From Sutcliffiella horikoshii (GTDB taxonomy: Bacteria; Bacillota; Bacilli; Bacillales; Bacillaceae_I): a DNA stretch of 64,000 nucleotides. Below the pieces are notes generated by a model that saw only the letters and a program-made list of their open reading frames with translations, was not told the origin of the DNA and did no database searches. A program made the translations under genes and the position numbers. Location: NCBI GenBank assembly GCA_001636495.1, contig KV440964.1:2062666-2126665 (forward strand), in the 5' to 3' direction. The first letter of the stretch is position 1; each line of letters starts with the position of its first letter. Positions 1 to 8,299 of the stretch are shown in pieces.

Positions 1-29
1 TAGTTTAGTGAGTTTATAAAACATTTTAA

Positions 30-84
30 CTTATTTGAGGTATTTTTAGATTTTGAAATAATTTGTATTAAGCTATAGGGCAGG
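30..84 (+). repeat. Intergenic repeat, promoter-like half
   Basis: This AT-rich stretch is the first copy of the conserved box found many times later in the window. It reads GAGGTATTTTTAGATTTT then GAAATAATTTGTATTAAGC, followed by GGGCAG. The terminator half would lie off the left edge. The TATTAA hexamer could serve as a -10 for the lipoprotein gene at 133, which starts about 65 bases downstream. The repeat relationship is seen directly; promoter activity is inferred. Confidence 0.65.
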
Positions 85-132
85 ATTATCGAGGTGCTTT
101 ATATTCATGGAATGTTGATAGGGGGTTGGTGA

Positions 133-567
133 ATGAGAAACATAATGCTGTTAATGTTAGCGATAAGTACGCTTATAATAACTGCAAGTTGTTCAGGGAA
201 CAACAAATTAGAGGGAACTAAACCACCAATTCCTGTTATTTATATAGATTCAGTTGATATTCCTGTTGTAAGGGGGACGTATTGTTGGTATGAATGCGCT
301 GACTATCCTTCTATTCCAGAAATTGTTAAAGAAAGAGAACCAACAGTAGTTCCTGGAAATTCTAAATTTAACATCAGTTTTCAATACACTCCTAGACCAA
401 GCAATATTTCCATAGCTCGAATGAAACAAGGTGAAGAAAAATTGTATAACCAGTCTTTGGAAACGCCTTCTGAACAAGGTGTATACTATTATGAAATAGA
501 TGCAAGATGGAACTATGATAACTTAGAAGCTGACTCGTTCTACGCATTTGTAATTGAAGTCAAATAG
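133..567 (+). CDS. Putative secreted lipoprotein, function unknown
   Basis: A 144-residue protein beginning with a short hydrophobic signal (LLMLAISTLIITAS) that ends in a lipobox-like TASC, so residue 20 is the likely lipidated cysteine and the mature protein would sit on the outer face of the membrane. The mature part is Pro/Tyr-rich, has a second cysteine pair (YCWYEC) and probably forms a beta domain. I do not recognise the family. The ATG start is preceded by GGGGGTTGG at a good distance. It stands alone after a copy of the intergenic repeat, as many single genes here do. Confidence 0.75.
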   Translation: MRNIMLLMLAISTLIITASCSGNNKLEGTKPPIPVIYIDSVDIPVVRGTYCWYECADYPSIPEIVKEREPTVVPGNSKFNISFQYTPRPSNISIARMKQGEEKLYNQSLETPSEQGVYYYEIDARWNYDNLEADSFYAFVIEVK

Positions 568-650
568 TTTATTTTAAAGTACCTTGTAGAGTATTTCTAA
601 ACAAGAAAGTGAATAAGGTAAAATACTATATTCTTGTAGGGGGAGTCTAA

Positions 651-1586
651 TTGAAACACTTTGCAAAATGGATAAATCGGGCGTTCAAACATTATCCAAG
701 AAAAGAAATGACTCTCGTTATGGGAGCTCAATATGAACCGCAAACATTTGGACAGCCAGTTGAACGAAACCAAACTTTGTTCATAAGTAACCATGATGCC
801 GAAAAATACTTTCGTCCTTCCCGCCTCCCTATAAAAAATACCCTTTTCAAGAATACCCAATTTTTCGGCCCCTATTATGAAGTAAACTACGAAGAAATCA
901 AACTGCCTGCAACATTAACCCGGACTGCTGATGAAACTATTTTAAACTACTTTAGTATTTTAAGAGAGGCAGAAAACCTGACTCAAAACCAGTTGGGTGG
1001 GTGCGGAACGGTAGGGATGGCAAAATTGCCCTATCCAATTGCTTATAATTTTTTTACAAAAGACTATCATAAAAGAGTTTCCTATAATGAATATCTTCAA
1101 TCGTTTGCTGGAATTGGACATATAAACCTCATTAAGATGAACAGACTTCCAGATGAAAAAGACATTTTTCCTTATTTCATTGAACTGGAAAGCATCGAAG
1201 GTTCATCAAAAGGTGTTACCTATTTTGCTTATTATTATGGTTATGTCCAATTAAAAAAAGAGCAAAACCTGTATAAGATTGAACAGATGAAATTGTATGG
1301 AGAGGACTTCCTTTGTGCAGCCTATCATCTCTGGCAGCATGATGCGGAAGCCGTGGTTGCTATTATGTATGGAGAATGGTGCAAATTAATAAAAAAACAG
1401 CTGCCTGCAAAACAAGACGGTTACATCAAAACCATTGATTATATTGGTACGGATGGAGCCGATTATCGCTTCATCTTTTATCAATTATCAAACGATACAG
1501 ACGTTTTAATTTCTCAGTATAAAAAGGATTTTGAAGGGAACTGGAAATCCATCAAAATTGATCCTTACCAATGTCTTAAAAACTAA
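651..1586 (+). CDS. Hypothetical protein (311 aa)
   Basis: A soluble protein with no signal peptide or membrane segment. The TTG start is chosen because TAGGGGGAG lies 7 bases upstream and no better ATG exists. The chain has an unusual N-terminal stretch rich in aromatic residues, a small glycine patch (QLGGCGTVGMAK, about residues 120-131) and a beta-rich C-terminal third ending in DPYQCLKN. No catalytic motif or known family is recognised. It is not obviously co-transcribed with its neighbours (83 and 123 bp gaps). Confidence 0.7.
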   Translation: MKHFAKWINRAFKHYPRKEMTLVMGAQYEPQTFGQPVERNQTLFISNHDAEKYFRPSRLPIKNTLFKNTQFFGPYYEVNYEEIKLPATLTRTADETILNYFSILREAENLTQNQLGGCGTVGMAKLPYPIAYNFFTKDYHKRVSYNEYLQSFAGIGHINLIKMNRLPDEKDIFPYFIELESIEGSSKGVTYFAYYYGYVQLKKEQNLYKIEQMKLYGEDFLCAAYHLWQHDAEAVVAIMYGEWCKLIKKQLPAKQDGYIKTIDYIGTDGADYRFIFYQLSNDTDVLISQYKKDFEGNWKSIKIDPYQCLKN

Positions 1587-1709
1587 GAATAAGATAAAAG
1601 AAACTTGAACCTTTACTCTAAAGCCCGCGGCAATTTTAGAAGGTATTTCAAAGAGAATTGTTATTTATAACTTGTGACAAGATAACCCTATAAATATAGG
1701 GGGCATTAA

Positions 1710-2180
1710 ATGATTCATTTAGTTATATTTTTATCCTTATTGAATGTATTAAATCCAGTTGATACTAATGCTTTAGAATTTAAAGCCAGTGACACTTGTA
1801 TAGAAATCTCTCATAAGTTCAGAGATCAATACATTAATGAAATTAAACAAGATTTAATAAACAGCTTTCAATTGGATGTATCTAATTATAGTGAATATAA
1901 TTCCCATGATGAAACCGAAAAACTATATCATGATTTAGGTAGTTCCGATAAAAGGACTTCTAGTTTAACGGATATGCTTATAGGTGAATACTACGGTGTG
2001 AAATTTGTGTAAATCAACAAAAATCAGACTGAAGGTTACATTGTCTTCAAAGACAAAAACGGAAACAATAGAATGGAGAAAGTAATTAAGACAGAAAAAA
2101 AGTGGATAAAAGTTGATATTAGAGAAGTAAAGTCAGTACCTCCGTACGAGTTTGATTATAGAGGTTTTTTCTGTCTCTAA
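1710..2180 (+). pseudogene. Secreted small protein gene cut by a nonsense codon
   Basis: The ATG at 1710 follows a GGGGGC ribosome site. The frame reads a hydrophobic leader (about 21 residues ending TNA) and then a charged domain to a TAA at 2010-2012. The same frame then stays open for 55 more codons, with protein-like sequence (KNQTEGYIVFKDKNGNNR, then WIKVDIREVKSVPPYEFDY) and a stop at 2178-2180. The simplest reading is one 156-residue exported protein inactivated by a point mutation; the 100-residue product would lack its C-terminal third. The family is not recognised. A sequencing substitution or stop readthrough cannot be excluded. Confidence 0.65.
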
Positions 2181-2228
2181 ATCCTACGTTCACTAAAGGT
2201 TTTTAACAAAAGGAGAGGGGACTAGCAG

Positions 2229-2957
2229 ATGACTAGAAGTGAAAAAGAAATACTATTGCTGGATAGTGACAAAAACTTTAAGTTATTACTTGAAGTAATT
2301 GAAACCGTACCTAGTAGTAAAAGAGGCATTTCCATTGAAACTCAAGAAAGAGATAAGAATTTCCGAGATGTGTTAATGCATCTGTATGAATGGCATGCAA
2401 TGATGGAGAGATGGCATAGGGAAGGAATAAATGGGGATATCCCTTTTATGCCAGCACCAGGTTATAAATGGCGTAATATTGGGTTACTCAATATGCGAAT
2501 TTGGGAAAACTATCAAGATGTTACATTAAATCAAGCTATAAAAAAATTGAAGTTAAGTCATGAAAGAGTAATGGACCTAATTAAATCACATACCAATGAA
2601 CAAATCATGACAAAAAAACAATATAAATGGACGAAAACAAGTAATTTATACAGTTATTTTGCAGCAAACACTGTCGATCACTACCATTGGGCTATAAAAA
2701 AATGTGAAGAAATTGCTAGGTTCATAAATTTTCAAAGTTGTCCTACCTGTGATAAAGAGAGCAAGTCTGAAAGTGGCTTCCTCTCGAAACTAAGTTCACC
2801 TGCAAGAAATGCCTTAGTTCATGAAGGAGTTGATAATTTACAGAAACTTTCAAAGTACACGGAAAAAGAAATATTAAAAATCCATGGTATTGGACCTGCT
2901 TCTTTACCAACTATGAGAACTTTATTAGAAGAAGAAGGATTACGCTTTAATAAGTAA
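2229..2957 (+). CDS. ClbS/DfsB-family protein with C-terminal HhH domain
   Basis: Residues 1-165 match the ClbS/DfsB (former DUF1706) four-helix fold: an N-terminal kinase-like lead (SEKEILLLDSDKNFKLLLE), the DVLMHLYEWHAMMERWH helix, the FMPAPGYKWRN loop and the YFAANTVDHYHWAIKKCEE helix. Known members include the colibactin self-resistance hydrolase ClbS. After a CPTC pair the chain continues with about 65 residues resembling a helix-hairpin-helix or alpha-CTD-like DNA-binding domain (LSKYTEKEILKIHGIGPAS). The two-domain layout is unusual and might direct the protein to DNA. AAAAGGAGAGGGG precedes the ATG. Family assignment is good; substrate and role are unknown. Confidence 0.8.
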   Translation: MTRSEKEILLLDSDKNFKLLLEVIETVPSSKRGISIETQERDKNFRDVLMHLYEWHAMMERWHREGINGDIPFMPAPGYKWRNIGLLNMRIWENYQDVTLNQAIKKLKLSHERVMDLIKSHTNEQIMTKKQYKWTKTSNLYSYFAANTVDHYHWAIKKCEEIARFINFQSCPTCDKESKSESGFLSKLSSPARNALVHEGVDNLQKLSKYTEKEILKIHGIGPASLPTMRTLLEEEGLRFNK

Positions 2958-3049
2958 TGTTTTTTTCTACTTAATGTCGCTATCCTGGAACAAGAACTAG
3001 CATCTAATTTTCAATACAGATACATCCGTCAAAAAAGGAGTTGTATAAA

Positions 3050-3718
3050 ATGGATGAAAAAAAGGATACAGAACTAAAACGCTCTTCAAAAGCAGAAAAC
3101 ATTCTATTGCAGGTCAATAGTAAAACGAAGCTAGGAGACTTACGTAAAATCGCAAAGGACATAAAAAAAGATCACGAATTAGCTATGGAATTGTGGTCAA
3201 CCGAAGAGTTTTTACCCAGACTACTATCAATCTTAATTATGGACAAAAAACTTCTATCGCAAGATTTGATAAATAAGCTGGATAAGGATATGCAGATTCA
3301 CACATTTGATGAGCGAAATAACTTAATGGATTGGTTAATGGCTAATCAACTCACCAAAGACAAGAAGAACATTTCATTGATGGTGTCATGGGAAAATAGT
3401 CATTCTGCTCTTCAAAGGCGTGCCTACTGGTATTATCAAGCTCGATTGAGATGGACTGGTCAGACACCCCCTGATAACACCGCAGACTTACTATCTGCAA
3501 TTGAAGCTAATATTACGCAGGAAGAACCCGAAGTTCAATGGGCTATGAATTTCACCGCAGGATGGATAGCCGTTTATGACGAAAAGTATCGAGCACGTTG
3601 TATAAAACTTGGTGAGAAAACGGGACTCTACAAAGATGAAATGGTATCAAAAGGATGTACACCAAATTATTTGCCGGAATTCATTACGATTGAAGTTAAC
3701 AAACGAATTATTAATTAG
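3050..3718 (+). CDS. AlkD-like DNA alkylation repair (HEAT-repeat) protein
   Basis: A 222-residue all-helical protein that reads as a DNA alkylation repair family member: GDLRKIAKDIKKDHELAMELW, then MDWLMANQLTK, SHSALQRRAYWYYQARLRW and EVQWAMNFTAGWIAVYD. AlkD enzymes excise cationic alkylpurines using tandem HEAT-like repeats. I choose ATG 3050, nine bases after AAAGGAG, over an in-frame TTG at 3041 that overlaps the spacer. It follows the ClbS/DfsB gene by 92 bp on the same strand, so the two may form a small genotoxin-defence pair (inference). A degenerate copy of the intergenic repeat lies at about 2967-3003 between them. Confidence 0.75.
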   Translation: MDEKKDTELKRSSKAENILLQVNSKTKLGDLRKIAKDIKKDHELAMELWSTEEFLPRLLSILIMDKKLLSQDLINKLDKDMQIHTFDERNNLMDWLMANQLTKDKKNISLMVSWENSHSALQRRAYWYYQARLRWTGQTPPDNTADLLSAIEANITQEEPEVQWAMNFTAGWIAVYDEKYRARCIKLGEKTGLYKDEMVSKGCTPNYLPEFITIEVNKRIIN

Positions 3719-3797
3719 TTTCCACTGAAAAAATCATCAATAGAACACACCGCATTATGGCGGCTAGTTAGAAATATATATACGTTCTTTAACTAAT

Positions 3798-3904
3798 GGG
3801 CGCTACCCTGTAACAACGGATTAGCGCTCGTTTTTATTTCGGCCAAGGAAAATATCTTATTGAAGGAATTTTTAGATTATGAAATAATTGGAATTAAGCA
3901 AACG
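3798..3904 (+). repeat. Composite intergenic repeat (terminator + promoter-like box)
   Basis: The 5' part is a hairpin, GGGCGCTACCC...GGATTAGCGCTC followed by GTTTTTATTTC, that would end transcription of the AlkD-like gene. The 3' part contains TTATTGAAGGAATTTTTAG and GAAATAATTGGAATTAAGC ahead of the next gene. It is a near-complete member of the family described in the findings. Confidence 0.8.
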
Positions 3905-3950
3905 AAAAAAATGCATGCATTATTTTATAAAAATATATGGAGGAATTTTT

Positions 3951-4235
3951 ATGTGGGTAATACTAGGGGTTATTGCAATAGTTATCACTTTTATAAATCT
4001 TTATATGTATGCAGCAGGAAAGGATTATAGGTTTGCTATGGCGATGGGATTGTCATTTACCGCATTAACACTTTGTGCAGAATACAGTCTTGTATCCGAT
4101 TGGGTAGCAGTGGAAGATTGGGCAGCTTTAATGGATGTAGTACCTGGTATGGAAAGGGCATTATGGTTTTTGACAATTGTTTCTATCTTACTAAATATAG
4201 CACCGATATTACTAGAACGAAAAGGTAAGAAATAA
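3951..4235 (+). CDS. Small integral membrane protein (94 aa)
   Basis: ATG 3951 is preceded by TGGAGGAAT at ideal spacing; an upstream in-frame TTG at 3888 lies inside the repeat box and is rejected. The protein has three predicted membrane helices (residues about 2-20, 27-45, 67-87) joined by short loops, one of them acidic (DWVAVEDWAALMD), and a basic C-terminus (RKGKK). It resembles the many uncharacterised small Bacillus membrane proteins; no function can be given. Confidence 0.7.
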   Translation: MWVILGVIAIVITFINLYMYAAGKDYRFAMAMGLSFTALTLCAEYSLVSDWVAVEDWAALMDVVPGMERALWFLTIVSILLNIAPILLERKGKK

Positions 4236-4421
4236 TGACTTAGTGTCAGAAATGAAAAGACCTCTTGAGTCTTAAATCGACAAGTAAAGCAAGTAGTTAA
4301 ACTCAGTTTTAGGAAACTCTTTTGATGGTGAAGGAAACTTATTACCTACAGAGGATGGAGCCCCATTCACAGCGGTTATGATTGTCATTTTAAAACCTTT
4401 CTGCCACTCTACAGGTCTTTC

Positions 4422-4919
4422 TTATCTTCCTTTTAATATCCAAAAACCAATTAAAATAATAGTAATACCGATTCCAGTCCGCCAATTAGGGATTTCTTCA
4501 AGAAATATGTATCCAATTACAACACAAACTAGGATTTCCAATCCTTTAGATACAATAAGTGAAAAGGTTAAGTTATCTACAATTTTTGTTAAATATTTCA
4601 CCCCGTATCCGATCATCATACTCGCAGATAGGAAAAAAGGTATAAGTTTAATATAGTACCATAAAGTATGAAAAAAATTAGAGTCAATGTGCTTAGTTTG
4701 ATAAGCGTAAATTGCATTAATAATCAATAATCCACCTAACATTAATAAAAGAGAAAGTAATATCATAAATGTTATACTCCAATAAGTTAAAATTTTGTTC
4801 CTATAATTTTGCCCAAATGCAAAATTTTTATGTAAGGTGAAATTAAATATGGGCAGGATACATAAACAAGCAAATAATTTAAACCAGTTGGACGTATGCA
4901 GTAATAATTTAAAATACAT
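4422..4919 (-). pseudogene. 5'-truncated EamA/DMT transporter remnant
   Basis: The 165 residues form about five hydrophobic helices and end with YIFLEEIPNWRTGIGITIIL, the signature of the last two helices of an EamA/SMR-type drug-metabolite transporter domain. A full EamA permease has about ten helices and 300 residues; only the second half is present. The reading frame stays open about 25 codons upstream of the ATG but has no start or ribosome site, and then meets a stop near the divergent GNAT gene. This suggests a 5'-deleted gene. A functional half-transporter is the alternative. Confidence 0.55.
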
Positions 4920-4991
4920 AGATAAACAGGGATATAGACGGGGGAATAGAAATGGATTTAATAATTTTATTAGCTATAAGGAGAGTTTGGA

Positions 4992-5489
4992 ATGATAATT
5001 AGAGAAATAAGAATGGAAGATGCAAAAAATTTACTAATCCTAATAAAGGAAGTTGAGAGTACATCTGCTTTTATGCTTATGGAGCCAGGGGAACGAGAAA
5101 TGACTCTTGAACAGCAGCAAAAACGAATCGAAACAATTGACAACCAAAAAAATTCAACGATATTTGTAGCAGAAGAAGATGGCAAATTAATTGGATGTTT
5201 ATTTGTTATGGGCGGAAGCGTTAAAAGAACAAAGCACTCTGCATATCTTGTAATAGGTATTCTACAAGAATTTAGAGGGAAAGGAATAGGTACAATATTG
5301 TTTAATCATGCTACAAATTGGGCTACAAAACATAACATTTCACGCTTAGAGTTAACAGTTGTTACCGAAAATGAGTCAGGTGTAGCACTTTACAAGAAAA
5401 GTGGTTTTGATATAGAAGGAACGAAAAGAAACTCACTTATGATAAATGATAAAGCTTATGAAGAGTATTATATGGCAAAGTTATTATAG
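4992..5489 (+). CDS. GNAT-family N-acetyltransferase
   Basis: A complete 165-residue GCN5-related acetyltransferase. Beta strand 4 and the acetyl-CoA pyrophosphate loop are visible as LVIGILQEFRGKGIGTILF (Q/RxxGxG/A type), with the late motif NESGVALYKKSGFDIEG. The N-terminus (MIIREIRMEDAKNLLILI) is typical of RimI/YjhQ-like proteins. AAGGAG sits eight bases before the ATG. It is a single-gene unit; the acceptor substrate cannot be predicted. Confidence 0.9.
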   Translation: MIIREIRMEDAKNLLILIKEVESTSAFMLMEPGEREMTLEQQQKRIETIDNQKNSTIFVAEEDGKLIGCLFVMGGSVKRTKHSAYLVIGILQEFRGKGIGTILFNHATNWATKHNISRLELTVVTENESGVALYKKSGFDIEGTKRNSLMINDKAYEEYYMAKLL

Positions 5490-5514
5490 CTTCTTTTTAC
5501 TCTTGAAAATCATA

Positions 5515-5721
5515 TTATTCACCAAGTTCCATTATTTTTCTTTCAATAAGGAACACTGAAATCTCAAATGCTTCAATTCTCCTTTTGGCTAAAGTAATTT
5601 GAGATTTATATCTATTAGGATTTTCTTTAGCTTCAAGAGTTTTTACAGTTTCCCTTAATTTGTTAAGCGTAGAGTCAATTTGACGTTTTGCTTCAACCAA
5701 GTCAGATATCTTAATTTCCAT
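5515..5721 (-). CDS. Small coiled-coil protein (68 aa)
   Basis: The 68 residues are highly charged and helical (VEAKRQIDSTLNKLRETVKT, then KRRIEAFEISVFLIERKIM), as expected for a short antiparallel coiled coil. AAAGGAG lies ten bases ahead of the ATG on the minus strand, which supports expression. It is convergent with the GNAT gene. Family and function are unknown. Confidence 0.65.
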   Translation of the reverse strand: MEIKISDLVEAKRQIDSTLNKLRETVKTLEAKENPNRYKSQITLAKRRIEAFEISVFLIERKIMELGE

Positions 5722-5791
5722 CTGAATACACTCCTTTATCGATTTTTAAAAATTAGAATAATAAAGATATCTGAAATTGAGAGGTCTGTCA

Positions 5792-5893
5792 ATGTACTAT
5801 CTAACCGTTTTGATACCCTTTTTTGGTCTGCTTATAAGTTACTTTTATATCATTATGAAGGAATCGAATAGTAACAATTTCGCCGATTTTTAG
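5792..5893 (+). CDS. Possible small membrane peptide (33 aa)
   Basis: ATG 5792 is preceded by TTGAGAGGTCTG, a weak ribosome site. The peptide starts MYYLTVLIPFFGLLISYFYI and has one clear membrane helix and a polar tail. A different frame is also open here, so coding is uncertain. A transcription terminator follows at 5960. Confidence 0.4.
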   Translation: MYYLTVLIPFFGLLISYFYIIMKESNSNNFADF

Positions 5894-5957
5894 CAGCAAG
5901 AATTGGTGTAATCTTATTCTTTGGGAAAAAGCAATCTAGCGACACTAATATCAACTA

Positions 5958-5997
5958 TAGGGCACTTATCTGCCAAAAGGTAAGTGTCTTTTTAATT
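5958..5997 (+). terminator. Hairpin terminator, GGGCACTTA variant of the repeat
   Basis: The sequence AGGGCACTTATCTGCC pairs with AGGTAAGTGTCTTTTT to form a strong stem followed by a T-run on the plus strand. It lies between convergent units and overlaps the stop of the ger operon by two bases. The same stem type (ACTTA..TAAGT with GGG ahead) recurs at 10813, 19924 and 40719. Confidence 0.7.
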
Positions 5998-7102
5998 ATA
6001 TGAGAATCCTGTTTTTTCGTCTTTTCAAAAATGTGAGGAGAAGAAGAAAAAAAGGAATATAAATCTGGAACGAATAATGGAAAAAGTAAATGGCTGATTT
6101 GCCTTCTATTAATTCATTCAAAAAATCAGCATCTTTATAGGAAGGCAAAAAATACAATGTAGTAAAAATAATGATGATCCCCATATTCTTTGAGTTGCCT
6201 GGGAATGCATCTTTAATGAGTCTTGCTGAAGCATACGCAAGAAACGATATCTTAAAATAGGCTGTTGAAAGAATAAAGAAAACTGCTAACAAATCTGCTC
6301 TTTCGATAAAATCAAAGTTAGATACTTCTTGGATTAACATAATAAACGGATAGAAAAACCCAGAGGCGAGTTTTGGGTGTAGTACCCCAATGGCTAAGAA
6401 AGCGGTAAAACTAGTGAACAGAGTATATAAGATTATTGCTATTATTGCTCCTTTTCTTATTTTCTTTTTCCCCTCCTTATTGAGTAAAGGTAAAAGAATC
6501 ATAAAAGCTACAAGCTCACCTAAAGGATAGGTGAGTAAGTAGGGGACAACTTCCCATATTTTTTCAAAATCCCCGATGAAGAGGGGTTGAGTATATTCAA
6601 AATGAAAATCTCCGCTAATCAAGACAAAGATAGGAATACAAATAATAATTATTAAGATACAGGCCCCATATATTAAAGAGCTTCTTAAAAATGCTTCCAC
6701 CCCTTTTAAATAAGTGTAAATTATTATTAAAAAGATACTCGTCTTAATAAAAAAAGGGTGAGTCTTATATAAAAGATTGCTGTTAACATAATTAGTAAAG
6801 TCTGTTAATGCTTTAGAACAAATTAGGATAAAGTAAAACGAGTAAGAAATGGCTATAGCTTTGCCAAATACTCTACCTAGGTTTAGCTGCAATATCTCGT
6901 ATAGGCTCTTATCACCATTGATAGTCCATAAAGTATGATAAAGCAAGAATAAAATAATGCCACCCACACCCACTGCAAGAAGAATAATCCATGAATCATT
7001 TTCTAATTCAAGCGCATTTTTTATTGTCAGTAGTGTACCAGTCAAAAACAAGAACATGGTAAAAGCTATTTCCAGCACACCTATTAAAGATTTTTGGGGC
7101 AT
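5996..7102 (-). CDS. Germinant receptor permease subunit GerB (GerKB-like)
   Basis: This is the B subunit of a GerA-type germinant receptor, an APC-superfamily-like inner spore membrane protein with about ten helices thought to bind the germinant. Ten hydrophobic segments are visible, beginning with FTMFLFLTGTLLTIK and ending with a basic tail (LKRRKNRILI). I choose ATG 7102, which has AGGTGATT upstream within the end of gerC, over GTG 7111. Last gene of an A-C-B operon; the same order is known for B. subtilis gerK. The gerC stop overlaps the start region, implying translational coupling. Confidence 0.85.
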   Translation of the reverse strand: MPQKSLIGVLEIAFTMFLFLTGTLLTIKNALELENDSWIILLAVGVGGIILFLLYHTLWTINGDKSLYEILQLNLGRVFGKAIAISYSFYFILICSKALTDFTNYVNSNLLYKTHPFFIKTSIFLIIIYTYLKGVEAFLRSSLIYGACILIIIICIPIFVLISGDFHFEYTQPLFIGDFEKIWEVVPYLLTYPLGELVAFMILLPLLNKEGKKKIRKGAIIAIILYTLFTSFTAFLAIGVLHPKLASGFFYPFIMLIQEVSNFDFIERADLLAVFFILSTAYFKISFLAYASARLIKDAFPGNSKNMGIIIIFTTLYFLPSYKDADFLNELIEGKSAIYFFHYSFQIYIPFFLLLLTFLKRRKNRILI

Positions 7103-7107
7103 TCTAA

Positions 7108-8277
7108 TCACCTAGTTGCGTCGTATTTTCCAATGTTTTGGAAGTCTAGATCTGTTATTATCTTTATCTCGGCTTTTTGAAGTTCAGCATCCCAATTTTT
7201 TTTGATTTCTTCCCATTTATGATTATTTTTTTTCCGTAATAAACTTCCAAGTCCCATAAAATCAATATTGTTTTCCTTTGAAACCACAAGTAGCTCCTGA
7301 ATGTTTTCATTGATTTCTTTTTGGATTTCCATTTTGATTTTATTATTATTATTAGGGTTGTTTAAGGTTAGTGAACAATTATATTGTACAATCTCACCAG
7401 TAGCTTGAATGTTAAAACTATACTGAAGATTGCCTTCCGAGTGCTTTACATTCTCTGACTTCGTTTTTCCATCATAAATTCGGAAAGTGAATGTGTTCTC
7501 ATCTGTAGGACAAGAAGCAACGACGGTTAGCTCAGAAGTATGTTTCTCAAGCAGAGCCAAATACAACGATTGTATATAGCTTAGCTCCACCACTAACTTT
7601 TCATTTCTAAATGCACCAATACCACTGTAATATAAATGTACAGGACTGGTTGTTTCGTAATTCTCCTTGCTGCCTCCTTTTTCTATATCACCCATAATAC
7701 TAATGAATGGGATGGTAAAATCTTTTCCTTCCTGTATGGTAACTATATTCACATCCATTAGTGTGGTCAAACTGGCCTTTTCTACCCTTCGCATTGTTTT
7801 AGAAATATCAAAGGCAGTAAAACCTTCAATGGGGGAGTATGTATTAAGGAGGTCTATAGCATTTGTATCTTTAGATAAGACCATAACCACTCCTACTGGA
7901 ATTTCTGTACGACGTAAAGCGTAGTTCATGATTTCACGGAGCTTACCTTGCTTTGCTGCCTCCATTCCCACTACAATTACTTTTAGATGGCGCATATCTA
8001 TATTCCTAGATACATACGAAGTGAGTTGATCGATTGCTGAGTCAATGGTTGATCCCCTTGCTTCATATACTATATACGGTGAATGTGGGAGCTGTGTTTT
8101 ACCTGATATAGCTGCAGGATTGATAAGTTGGATACCCACCACAAACTCCTCATCAATATAGTCAATGGAAGTAACAAAGCTTAGTGCCTTGTCATTTAAT
8201 TCCAATTTATCATCACCTCCCCAAAAAACAGAGGATACTGCGAGCAAGGCGAACACCATATAAAGATACTTCATCAT
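7108..8277 (-). CDS. Ger(x)C-family germination protein lacking lipobox Cys
   Basis: The third subunit type of GerA-family receptors is normally a lipoprotein on the outer surface of the inner spore membrane. The family hallmark after the signal peptide is LxGCWDxxELND. Here the matching segment reads SSVFWGGDDKLELND with no cysteine anywhere near it, so lipidation is not possible as written. The rest is normal: VVGIQLINP, the YVSRNIDMRHLKVIVVG segment, IEGFTAFDI, and the C-terminal GLGSLLRKKNNHKWEEI motif. Length (389) is usual. It lies between gerA (22 bp gap) and gerB. Confidence 0.85.
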   Translation of the reverse strand: MMKYLYMVFALLAVSSVFWGGDDKLELNDKALSFVTSIDYIDEEFVVGIQLINPAAISGKTQLPHSPYIVYEARGSTIDSAIDQLTSYVSRNIDMRHLKVIVVGMEAAKQGKLREIMNYALRRTEIPVGVVMVLSKDTNAIDLLNTYSPIEGFTAFDISKTMRRVEKASLTTLMDVNIVTIQEGKDFTIPFISIMGDIEKGGSKENYETTSPVHLYYSGIGAFRNEKLVVELSYIQSLYLALLEKHTSELTVVASCPTDENTFTFRIYDGKTKSENVKHSEGNLQYSFNIQATGEIVQYNCSLTLNNPNNNNKIKMEIQKEINENIQELLVVSKENNIDFMGLGSLLRKKNNHKWEEIKKNWDAELQKAEIKIITDLDFQNIGKYDATR

Positions 8278-8299
8278 ACATCACTCACTTATTTGTTTA

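Noticed and set aside
4378-4656. 92-codon plus-strand frame opposite the DMT remnant
   Set aside because: It mirrors the transporter frame and has no ribosome site; its sequence is a typical antisense translation.
5680-5871. 63-codon plus-strand frame
   Set aside because: It begins inside the minus-strand coiled-coil gene with no ribosome site; the 33-codon peptide from 5792 in another frame is the better, though weak, candidate.
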